Source of the DNA: Anastatus disparis
Taxonomy: Eukaryota; Arthropoda; Insecta; Hymenoptera; Eupelmidae
Direction of reading: 5' to 3'
Assembly (NCBI GenBank): GCA_017163975.1
Contig: JAFFSR010000017.1
Location: forward strand, 744,001-808,000
DNA: 64,000 nt
Position 1 is the stretch's first letter. Each line of letters starts with the position of its first letter. A program made the position numbers and the translations under genes. Shown here piece after piece: positions 55,605-64,000 of the stretch. The notes beneath the pieces were generated by a model. It was not told where the DNA came from, did not search any database, and worked only from the letters and a program-made list of their open reading frames with translations.

Positions 55605-56334
55605 AACCTCCACTTAAAGGTTGTAACCAGTGCTTTTATTATTCTTCCCAAATTTCTTATATTTTTATACTTTAGCGAACAAGTACCCCCTAAGGAAGCA
55701 GAATCTGGGGTTCAAAGTAATATGCTGTCTGTTATGGTCATAAGTAAAATAATAGTAATTTTTAAAGCACTTGATCTGCATCCAAATGTATCTGAAAACA
55801 TATTTCGATGTGTAAAAAACTATTTTTCGCCTACACAGTCACTGTTTTTTGCGGTCAAGTCTCCAAATATAGTGAAAAATGTAATAAAAATCGTTTTTTT
55901 CAACTTTTGAGTATGACGCACCTTGAAATTCATGATTCTGATTCCGTCATTCGAAAGAGCGAAAAAAAATACAAAAAAAAATAATTTAAAAGTTTAGCCA
56001 AATAAGTTTACGAAATAGATCCAGAATAATGAAACATAAAACGAGGTCGCAAAAGCTCATTTCTTAACGAGAGAGTTTAAAAATAATTAGCAATATTCGG
56101 AGTCTATAAAAACTTCCGCATGCAAATTTTCAGAGCGTTTTAAGCAATACTGCGTCAGAAATTAAAAAAAATCGAAAAATCACGTTTTTGAGGTTATATA
56201 GTGAAAAGAGGGGTCTAGAGGTCTAAAAATTTGGCTAAGGAGTTTTTTTTTATATAACCTTTCGAGTGGAATAGCCTGTTTATCGAAACCGCTGTGGGCA
56301 ATTTTTACATGCTTATCCCCCTAGAGCCTTTATT
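55605..56334. other. AT-rich spacer with an unsupported 103-codon frame
   Basis: A plus-strand frame at 55,599-55,910 shows no motif and overlaps the end of the inverted repeat. Nothing else was recognised. Confidence 0.4.
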
Positions 56335-56604
56335 AAAAACGGGGCAATTTATTTCAACATATTTTAACAATGAAAATAATACTTTTAATTTATTTAGAAA
56401 TAATACTTTTAATCATATTTAAAAGTATTATGAAAATAATTTTAATCTATACCATTCATAGTAAAGGATTAAATATTTTCATTTTACCTGCTAGAATTAA
56501 AATGTTGGCTCTCGAATATTCGCTTTTGTGACTCGAAAGATTACAGTAAAGTTGACAGTGGTGATTTTTAACGAAGTGAAATCCGTTATTATTAAACTAT
56601 TATT
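56335..56604 (+). repeat. Segment D: uninterrupted paralogue of segment C
   Basis: Matches 13,890-14,092 and then, without a gap, 17,261-17,320. It is therefore the empty site that defines the borders and 2-bp duplication of the 3.2-kb tandem-repeat element. Confidence 0.82.
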
Positions 56605-56785
56605 CCACCGCGTCATCTTCAAAGTAACCTTAAAAATGCATTCACTGACCAATAACTTCCTTGGTACTGATTTTTAATCTGATTCAGTACAATTTTTGGC
56701 CAAAAGGTATAAAATTAACCTCAAAAATGCATATAATGACTAAAAATGACCTCAACTATCATTTTTCTGACGTATTCGATATTTT
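56605..56785. repeat. 180-bp direct repeat, copy 1
   Basis: CAAAGTAACCTTAAAAATGC to ATCATTTTTCTGACGTATTC is repeated at 57,733-57,901. Shared words include TTGGTACTGATTTTTAATCT and GTACAATTTTTGGCCAAAAG. Confidence 0.8.
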
Positions 56786-57188
56786 TTTTTTTTTTTCTAT
56801 AATTAGGTGAATTCTTAATGGATCTTCTGAATTCGAAATCAAGGTAAAAGAGAACGATAAACCGCATATATTTAGTGACTATATAATACCTTACGAGTCG
56901 CAAACATAACCTAAAAATTAATTTATAAATTTCAAAATGGCCTGTACATTAACGGTATGAATGCATACTTATTTTTTACTTTCAGAAACTTTACTTTTCA
57001 TAAAATCTATCATTCATAACTTTTGCAGATTTTTGTAGGAATGGTGGAAAGTACCTAAAATATCAAAAAACTGTAAATTTTATAGATTTATAGCATTTTC
57101 GAGACACTATTGCATTCTGATCATGAAAACAACACTAAATACGCGTTCAGCGATCAAAAAAATCTCCTGATCATCAATATTCAGTCGG
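56786..57188. other. AT-rich spacer between the direct repeats
   Basis: The minus-strand frame at 56,721-56,903 has no protein features. Otherwise nothing was recognised. Confidence 0.4.
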
Positions 57189-57630
57189 ATTTATATTAAG
57201 GGTGGGACTATTAAGATAAAAATTATTCGAATAATGAATTCTTTTATTCGAAAGGTATCCGTAATCCGGATAGTGACTATTCGGATTTTTTATTCGAATA
57301 ATCAATATTCAAATAATAACTATTCGAATGATAAATAATCAAGTCTAATTATTCAAACTTCAAAGAATTAACGGTACACACATCCACACATCCACACGCT
57401 CACACACCCACACAGCCACACACGCGCGCGCACGCACGCACTCGCACGCACACAATTGAATTATTCGATTAAAATTATTATCCGAATATTTTTCTATTAT
57501 CCGAATACTTTTTGATTATTCGAATATTTTTTGACTATCCAGATTATTTCATCACGGATGGTATTATCCGTTTACTCTAATAATTAACATAGTCTAAAAA
57601 TCCGAAAATAATCCCATCACTAATTTATAT
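57189..57630 (+). mobile_element. hAT-like MITE, 426 bp, with 8-bp target duplication
   Basis: ATTTATAT occurs at 57,189-57,196 and 57,623-57,630. The ends are TAAGGGTGGGACTATT and AATAATCCCATCACTA (imperfect inverted repeat). Subterminal ATTCGAATAAT / ATTATTCGAAT words are abundant on both sides. A CA/CG microsatellite (ACACATCCACACATCC, CGCGCGCACGCACG) fills 57,376-57,453. An 8-bp duplication with TAGGGATGGG-type ends is typical of hAT. Confidence 0.82.
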
Positions 57631-57714
57631 CATATGTATCCATAAAATACGAGAATAAGCTTTAAAAAAATCGTGTTTCGACCAAAAAGACTCCTGTAAT
57701 CTTTTTATTACCAT

Positions 57715-57905
57715 CTTAAACTATAATTTCACCACGTCATCTACAAAGTAACCTTAAAAATTTATTCACTGACCAATAGCTTTCTTGGTACTGATTTTTA
57801 ATCTTATATAGTACAATTTTTGGCCAAAAGATATGAAATTAACCTCAAAAATGCATATAGTGACTAAAAATGACCTCAACTATCATTTTTCTGACGTATT
57901 CGAGA
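57715..57905. repeat. 180-bp direct repeat, copy 2
   Basis: Second copy of 56,605-56,785. The MITE lies between the two copies. Confidence 0.8.
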
Positions 57906-58775
57906 CAATTCTTTGTATGATTTCTTCGAAATAACCTCAAAAACATATTGATGGATTCTTAGAGCTTCTTACTGAGATTGTTTATATTGTTCAGTGCGAT
58001 GTTTTGTCGAGCACCACCAAAATATTGCCAAATAATGCACCTAGCCAGCAAAAATATTTTATGTTGTGCTACAGCATAATTTAAAAGTAATTAACATCAA
58101 AATAGTAATGTAATATTACTAAAATCTTTTATTATTTTAAAGATACATTAGCAAGCCGAGCTTGTGTTGGAGTACAAGCAAGCAGGTGAGCTCCACACAG
58201 TATAAAACGTTTGAAATAGTTTCGAAATATTTCAAAACATTTCATGCTGTGCGGGACAGCTCTGTAGTTTATATTGGTTAGTGTTACTGTAAAGGATGTA
58301 GTTTTTGATTATATAAAAGAAATCATGCCTTGATACGAATCCCGTTCTTCACGGTATTACCTATTCGAATTGAAAAATAAAGACAATGATTACATAACAC
58401 AAGAACGTAACAATAATTTACAAAAATATGCACATTTGGGCAATCTGAAACTGAAAATAAATTAGTCTGCTATTTTAGTTGATAACGAAAAAAATATTAT
58501 CTTTATTAAACTTAAAACATGATTTAATTATTTAATAAATTGTTCATTTTTAATTACTAATTTTTTATTCGCTTTCTATTTGTTATTCATTATTTTCCTT
58601 TGTAATTAAGTTAAATTTAGTTTTTAAATTTAAAAATAATTATTTAATAATAATTTCAGTGGCTTTTTCAAGACACTCCCGTCTTGCCCATCTTAGGGAG
58701 AATCCAAATGACGAAACTTTTCAAGGGGTCGTGCTGATCCGTGCCGTGCCGTTCTATGATGGAATGTTCCATCTA
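57906..58775. other. AT-rich spacer with a 64-bp MITE
   Basis: At 58,192-58,255 TCCACACAGTATAAAACG and TTTCATGCTGTGCGGGA form the ends of a tiny relative of the CCCACATAGC element family. The rest shows nothing. Confidence 0.5.
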
Positions 58776-58860
58776 CACTATCTCTGCAGCAGCTTTAAAT
58801 GATTTATTTCATGTAGAAAATACAATTCCTATAACTAATGAAGATAGTGATGAAGATTGA
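58776..58860 (+). pseudogene. C-terminal fragment of a SWIM-type transposase
   Basis: The plus-strand frame ending in TGA at 58,858-58,860 has AALNDLF followed 10 residues later by ITNEDSDED. It aligns over its last 23 residues, without gaps, with the end of the transposase at 47,886 (TALSEIF … VIDEDSDED). Upstream sequence is not recognisable, so only the tail of a second copy survives. Confidence 0.45.
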
Positions 58861-59008
58861 AAAGAAATATAAAAAGAATAAGTTATACTTTATTAATATA
58901 AAATATTGTAATTTTTTATGATTAAAAATATGTTTTTTAATATAGACAAAATTAAAAATCAAATTTAAGAATTATTTTTCATACCGTTAAATTTACTTGA
59001 AGATATCT

Positions 59009-59740
59009 CCCACATAGCGTGAAATATTTCCTAAATATTTCATACATCATTCCGAAAGATTAATTTGAAATATTACATAATATATTCAGGAAATCTTTCA
59101 AAAATAATAATAAAATATTTCTAAGACTATATCGTGACCAAAGTCAACTACCTCGATAATGGCCTACCAGGCCAAAACAGGGAGGTAAAATTCTAAATAT
59201 CGACATACCCCCACCAATGACCGTTTTATTCGAATTGAGAAATAGTTTCTTACGCTCTGATTATGGCCAAGGGACGCACTACATTTTTTGGTTTTAGATT
59301 CAGTCTACGTTTATATTCTTGTCTTTAAATCCATGTTTTTCCTATCAATAAAAGTTTAAGAAACTCGTGACCATATAGAAAAATGTTGGATATAAATTCG
59401 AAGGCTCAAGATTTAATAGATATGGAAGGGATCAGCTTCAAGCATTGACGGAGGGGTATGACCATTAAAAGAGCGGTCATATCGAGGTAGTTGACTGTAT
59501 ATTCATACCGATTTCTTAAAATATTTATGAAATATTTTTCAAAATATTTTCTAAATATTTCACGAAATATTCTCTAAATATTTCTAAAATATTTCTTAAA
59601 ATATTATTTTACAAATTTCTGAAAAATTTTAAATATTCCATGGATTGTTTATAATTATTTATAAATCTTACATGAAATATTTCTAAAACGTATCTTGAAA
59701 CATTTTATGAAAGATTTAATAGATTAGCGACATTCATGCG
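59009..59740 (+). mobile_element. Truncated CCCACATAGC-family element with nested insertion
   Basis: Starts CCCACATAGCGTGAAATATT, like the 3.2-kb element at 14,093, and continues as AAATATTT-rich sequence with TTTCTAAAATATTTC words. The opposite end is not found. It is interrupted at 59,143-59,495. Confidence 0.65.
59143..59495. mobile_element. 353-bp TIR element with GTCAACTACCTCGATA ends
   Basis: GTCAACTACCTCGATAATGG at 59,143 and TATCGAGGTAGTTGAC ending at 59,495 form a 16-bp perfect inverted repeat. The interior is not AAATATTT-rich, unlike both flanks, which shows that it was inserted. It has no coding capacity. The target duplication is not clear (flanks GTGACCAAA and TGTATATTC). Confidence 0.75.
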
Positions 59741-60189
59741 CAACAAATTTATTCTCCAGGGTCAACTATGGATATAATAACATCTATAAACATGATAAGT
59801 AATTTTAATAAACGAATTCATTTTAGTAGCAATTTTATTGTTTTTAAAAAAATGATGAGTGGTCATCCATCAAAAATTAATTTTAAATAAAAACTAAAAT
59901 TATGAACCTTAAAATCAAACAGTACGAAGTGCCTTTAATATGTCATCAAAAAATAAAAAAATCAAATTAAAAAAAATTTTTAATATAATTTTTCACATAC
60001 ATAATTTTCAATATTTATATTAGTTCTTTGGCATGTAGGATATAAGATCAAACTCTAGACATCGTAGCATACAACTGACCATGATCAAAAACTTCTCTTT
60101 ATCAATCAATAATTATATTATTCTTGAGCAGCTGACAACAGCTAAAAATTTTTTTAAGGAACTGAATAAACTAATAGCAGTATCTGTTT
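59741..60189. other. AT-rich spacer, nothing recognised
   Basis: No repeat or gene was seen before the Penelope-like remnant. Confidence 0.45.
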
Positions 60190-60398
60190 TAATTTTTCTT
60201 TATTTACAACATATAAGTGATTTGAAACATAATAGAGACAAATCTTCGTTGGTTACACACTGTAAAAATTCTGGCCATAGCTTTGATACAAACATAGCAA
60301 CCTCAAACATATTAGACATTGAATGCAATTATCAAAAAAGATTGCTATCAGAAATGATACATATTAAATATGAAAATTGCAATAATACACGACACTGA
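60190..60398 (+). pseudogene. Penelope-like GIY-YIG endonuclease remnant
   Basis: The second half of a 105-codon frame reads SDLKHNRDKSSLVTHC, then GHSFD, then ILDIECNYQKRLLSEMIHIK. This is the arrangement (basic Arg/Lys region, H…SGH.F, ILD.E.NY.KRL.SEM) of the C-terminal part of GIY-YIG endonucleases in Penelope-like elements. The GIY and YIG strands and the reverse transcriptase are absent. The first 35 residues of the frame are unrelated and probably chance. Confidence 0.55.
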
Positions 60399-61384
60399 AA
60401 AATTAAACAACGTATATAATAAATACATAGTTGAATTATTAAAAAGAAATTAATTTTTTTAATAAAACGGTTTCAAGAATAAATCATTTAAAATAAACGA
60501 ATTTATTTTTGTAGCAATAATTGTTAAACTAGATTAAATATAATTAAATCAAATTCATTCATATGAGTCAAAATCTTGAATCAAATACCAAGTACATAAA
60601 GGAACACACTTGCTAGTCACTTTGTACAAACGTAACTCACCTAAATTACCTATGTCAAAGATTTGTATAACTTGCGAAAATTTTTATTATTAATAGAAAT
60701 ATCTATTATTATATATTTTTATAAAACAAAAATAGTTTGACAGTTATGTAATACCACGTGTTTAATACTTGTAAGTTTCATTTTTTATTTTTATTGTTAC
60801 GCCTAAAATGTATTGTTTTAAGTGATGTTTTTTTTAATGTATTGTTGATGAATTTAGAAATTTTTAATCATTAAGAAACTGTTATCAGTTGTTATTAAAT
60901 TTTATGTTTTAGCACCTGAAGAAGCCTTTCTAAAAATAGAGGAGAAAAGTCATTTTTTCTCTTACAGTAATAAAGAAAAATTGAAACAGCTGTTGCTATT
61001 AGTTTATTCACAGTTAGAAATATTAAAGCCAAAGTCTGTTAAAACCAGTTAACAGACAAAAATGTGTGTTACTTTAACAGACAAAATGTCTTTAAAGGAT
61101 TTAACAAACAAATGTCTGTTAAAATTTTACTTATAAATTACAGACATTGTTTGTCAATGTACTAAAACTTTTTTTGGTCTTGTTTTCCGTACACATACAT
61201 ACACGTTTTATGTATAGTTCTATTTTTTTTATCAAATTCACGTTTAAATTAATAAATGTACAAGAACTCAAAAAATATTAGAAAGAACGTTTTTTATTAT
61301 ATCTCATACAATATTATATTCGTTTATAATATGATATTCATTGTCTAATGAATAGCTTTCGTGACATTTACAATGATATAATTT
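60399..61384. repeat. AT-rich spacer with CTGTTAACAGAC words
   Basis: At 61,030-61,145 AGTCTGTTAAAACCAG, GTTAACAGACAAA and TGTCTGTTAAAA recur, each near-palindromic. The same words return at 62,578-62,670, on the other side of the next palindrome. No gene. Confidence 0.5.
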
Positions 61385-62425
61385 TAATAATTATTAACAA
61401 TTTTTATAAACAAATTATAATAATGCGTTTTTTTCAAAAAAAAAATTTATGATATTTTTAGGTCATTTTGAGTAAAAAAGGTTCTCATGAACATATTGCA
61501 AAAATGAATTGCATCGGCAGAAAAAATCGCAGTTTGAATAAACGCGATTTTTCAAAACTTTGACAGCCTATAGCTCAGCTTCTACTAATTTCATTTTAAC
61601 TCACAATAGCTTAAATTGTTTGTTAAAATATAAACTTAAAGATTACAGTTGTTAGCGACCATATTTATAATGATTACATTACCCATTAAGAGGCGGTTGA
61701 GACTATTTGCCGCATGGGGGCGCTGCGGTCAGGTGAGAGAAAAATGTAAAATAATTTTTACTCAGCGATTTACAATTTACTGAAACAATAATATACCCCT
61801 AATGTTGTCAATAACTCCAGCCATATATATGTAGAATAATTATTGATGCTAATCTTGTTTGAAAAGTCTAAAATATTGTTGTAAAGCGAAAAATGCAGCG
61901 CGAGATAGAGCCAGCGTGATCATATGTATTCATCATTCTTTGGTATTACTTTCTCTGTCGCACTAAAGAAAAATACACATGTTTACATCGACTCTATTAT
62001 GCGCAGAATTTTTCGCTTCACAAAAATATTTTAGACTTTTCAAATAAGATTAGCATCAATAATTATTCTACATATATATGGTAAAAGTTATTGACAACAT
62101 TAGAGGTATATTATTGTCTTAATAAATTATAAATCCGTGTATAAAAAATATTTTATATTCTTCTCTCACTTGCAGCGCCACCAAGCGGCAAATGGTTCTG
62201 ACCGCTTCTCAATCGCTCAAAAAAGTACCATTTTTTGAAAAATCGCGTTTTTTTCAAACTTTGCGATTTGTTTTCTGCCGATTCAATGTATTTTAGCAAT
62301 ATGTGCATAAGAACCTTTTTTACTCAAAATAAACTAAAAAATATGATAAAATTTTTTTTTTTTTAAGCGCATTTTTATAATTTGTTTATAAAAATTGTTA
62401 ACAATTATTAAATGCGCCATTTTCA
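61385..62425. mobile_element. 1-kb foldback
   Basis: The arms (61,385-61,895 and 62,000-62,425) pair over TTATTAACAATTTTTATAAA / TTTATAAAAATTGTTAACAA, ATTATTGATGCTAATCTTGT / CTTATTTGAAAAG…, and GTTATTGACAACATTA / TAATGTTGTCAATAAC. The centre is near 61,950. GC-richer words (CGCATGGGGGCGCTGCGGTC; CTTGCAGCGCCACCAAGCGG) are conserved within both arms. It sits between two CTGTTAACAGAC clusters that may be its outer ends. Confidence 0.75.
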
Positions 62426-62478
62426 GACTTTCTACCCAAAAAAATTCAGATTCAGCTGGTCAAAATACATTAAAAAAA

Positions 62479-62550
62479 CCTGGGTAGAATCGAGGACCTC
62501 GATCGACCAAGACTTATGTAGTTTGCCCCTGGACTATCTGTTCTAGTCGT
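62479..62550 (-). repeat. tRNA-like SINE head
   Basis: On the minus strand TAGTCCAGGGGCAAA resembles an A box and GAGGTCCTCGATTCTACCC a T-arm/B box, about 35 bp apart. The acceptor stem is poor, so it is a tRNA-derived SINE fossil at most. Confidence 0.4.
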
Positions 62551-62569
62551 TTGTTACGGACATTTTCAG

Positions 62570-62927
62570 AATCATTTGACATAAAGTCTGTTAAATCATC
62601 ACATATTTGTTTGTTACTTCAACAGACAATTGAGTAACAGAAAAAAAAGTTAACAGACTACACAATTGTTTTTAACCGTGTTCAGTTCCTTAAAAGAATG
62701 ATTATATTATCAAACGTTTGTCCATGTAATTTATTAATCGTCATAGCAAAAGATAATTCACATGGAAATTACGTTCTTTTAAATGGAAAAGAAATATTTA
62801 TTTTCACAATATAATCTACTACGGTTTGGAAAAATATTATCTTATACCACCCGTCAAAATTTTAAATTTTAATAAATGATTAGAAAATTCTAAAATTTGC
62901 CATCTCGCACTATTGCATGAACCTTTA
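62570..62927. other. CTGTTAAC words and AT-rich spacer
   Basis: AAAGTCTGTTAAATC, TTCAACAGACAATTG and GTTAACAGACTACAC occur at 62,583-62,665. The remainder shows nothing. Confidence 0.5.
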
Positions 62928-63320
62928 TTAACGGCAGGCCGGAGTAGAACCTGATACCGACCGAGTAACAATTGAGTTGTTTGTTATTTACTCAAGTATT
63001 AATCGATGTATCTTCAAAATAAAGGTTGATCGCAATAGATATTATTATTATGAATATCTATGCACAAGAAAAAAAAAATCTACCGATTTGTTTTTGAGAA
63101 AAGTAAGGAACGCCGAAGTAAAAGATTATGTTTATAATATTTTCGCGTTCCTTACTTTTCTCAAAAACAAAGCGATAGGTTTTTTTTTTCTTGTGCATAA
63201 ATATTTGTAATAATAATATCTATTGCGCTTAACCTTCAATTTGCAGATACACCGATTAATACTTGAGTAAATAACAAAAATGCCAATTAGACAAGGACAG
63301 CGAATCCGGCCTGCTCTTAA
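62928..63320 (-). mobile_element. TTAA-flanked foldback MITE, copy 2
   Basis: The inverted sister of 3,453-3,844. TTAA stands at 62,928-62,931 and 63,317-63,320. The ends are GGCAGGCCGGAGTAGAACCT and GCGAATCCGGCCTGCTC, whose GCAGGCCGGA / TCCGGCCTGC forms the TIR. The arms carry the same 20-bp words as copy 1. The 77-codon frame at 62,977-63,210 runs through the hairpin and is not a gene. Confidence 0.85.
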
Positions 63321-64000
63321 TACTTATATTTCTTATGAGCATTACAATACATATTTCTCTCAAATGTAATTTACTGGAAGGATTAAAAGAATTTAAATAT
63401 TCTAGAAGAAATATTTCATCTGATTCATTAATGATTTTCATCACTATCAATTTCCGAGTTTTAAAATAATGTATGAAAATTCTATAAATTTTGCAATAAA
63501 AGATCAAAAAGTTTTTCACAAAAAAAAACATTTTATTTTTAACTTTTGCATTAAATTTTGTTTCAACTCATTCATATAAAATTGTTTTCACAAATTATTA
63601 TATGCGTTACATCTTTAGTTGTCTGGATAGCATTAAATTAAATAAAATATTACAGAAAATTAAATTTTTAAATACTATTATTGGTAATAAGAGTTTAAAA
63701 ATCCCTTATTATTTAAAATTACAAAAGCATCTTTTTCATCTTTATATATTTAATGACTATTAAATAAATGACTTTACTTAGTTACTTCATAACCGCATTA
63801 TAGGTAATAATAAATATATCTATTACATTTATTTGAACTTAAGCATTTACAAAAACGCTGCCAAGTGCTTTGGTGTAATGCTTTCTCATAGAGCTCATTG
63901 TGTTAGAGTATTTTGATTTCATTTTGCTTTCTCATAGAAAAATTATTGCATCGCTGAAAATTTTTTTTTCTATTTTTTCGTTAATTTGTATATATTTAGA
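63321..64000. other. AT-rich sequence to the window end, nothing recognised
   Basis: The 91-codon minus-strand frame at 63,256-63,531 starts inside low-complexity sequence and overlaps the MITE end. It has no recognisable motif. GCTTTCTCATAGA occurs twice near 63,880-63,940. Confidence 0.4.

Overview
The window is eukaryotic, very AT-rich DNA, most likely from an insect. A hymenopteran is a reasonable guess but is not proven. The support is short GT-AG introns, tRNA-type SINE promoters, a non-LTR reverse transcriptase, a Penelope-type GIY-YIG remnant, TTAA-flanked (piggyBac-like) MITEs, hAT-like 8-bp duplications and two multi-exon cut-and-paste transposase genes. I see no conserved host housekeeping gene, no tRNA or rRNA gene and no CRISPR array. 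Almost all of the sequence is transposons nested in one another, and the dominant architecture is the long inverted repeat (foldback).

Layout. 1-7,695: a reversed copy of a 2-kb repeat family, minisatellites, three foldbacks, two TTAA elements and a diverged GC-richer tandem repeat. 7,696-19,243: an 11.5-kb block bounded by CAG...CTG ends and an 8-bp duplication CTCTGAGT. It carries two arrays of a 42-bp palindromic repeat, a second copy of the 2-kb family, a segment (A) shared with 42.8-45.7 kb, and a 3.2-kb TIR element built from 114-bp and 240-bp tandem repeats. 19,404-20,810: a 1.4-kb near-palindrome with a perfect 9-bp duplication. 20,891-23,040: the most gene-like stretch, with a five-exon small gene (112 codons, every intron phase 0) and a broken adenain-type (C5) cysteine protease like those of Polinton/Maverick elements. 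23,041-26,289: a third copy of the 2-kb family, an LTR-like block and TA microsatellites.

26,290-36,412 is a 10.1-kb transposon with 1.2-kb terminal inverted repeats and a four-exon minus-strand transposase gene of about 840 codons. The gene carries two one-base homopolymer frameshifts, one in-frame stop and a 2.3-kb foldback inside its first intron. 37.6-40.9 kb is a 5'-truncated non-LTR retrotransposon split by a foldback element. 41.4-42.3 kb holds seven hairpins that share a core sequence but have different, compensating outer stems. 42.8-45.7 kb is segment B with a 1.14-kb solo LTR and its 4-bp duplication. 46.3-47.5 kb is a foldback made of AGCTAAAAATA units. 47.9-50.7 kb is a second transposase pseudogene (DDE plus SWIM zinc finger). 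52.0-54.2 kb is a GC-rich inverted repeat with a complete tRNA SINE in its centre. 54.2-64 kb holds MITEs, an empty-site paralogue that dates the 3.2-kb element, a Penelope remnant, a 1-kb palindrome and a second copy of the 3.4-kb TTAA foldback.

The two transposase genes share a pattern: five frame breaks, each a single base in an A/T homopolymer, with otherwise coherent coding and splice phases. Either both genes are decaying by slippage, or the assembly has homopolymer errors and the genes are more intact than they look. All coordinates of repeats and exons were read by eye; identity percentages were not computed.
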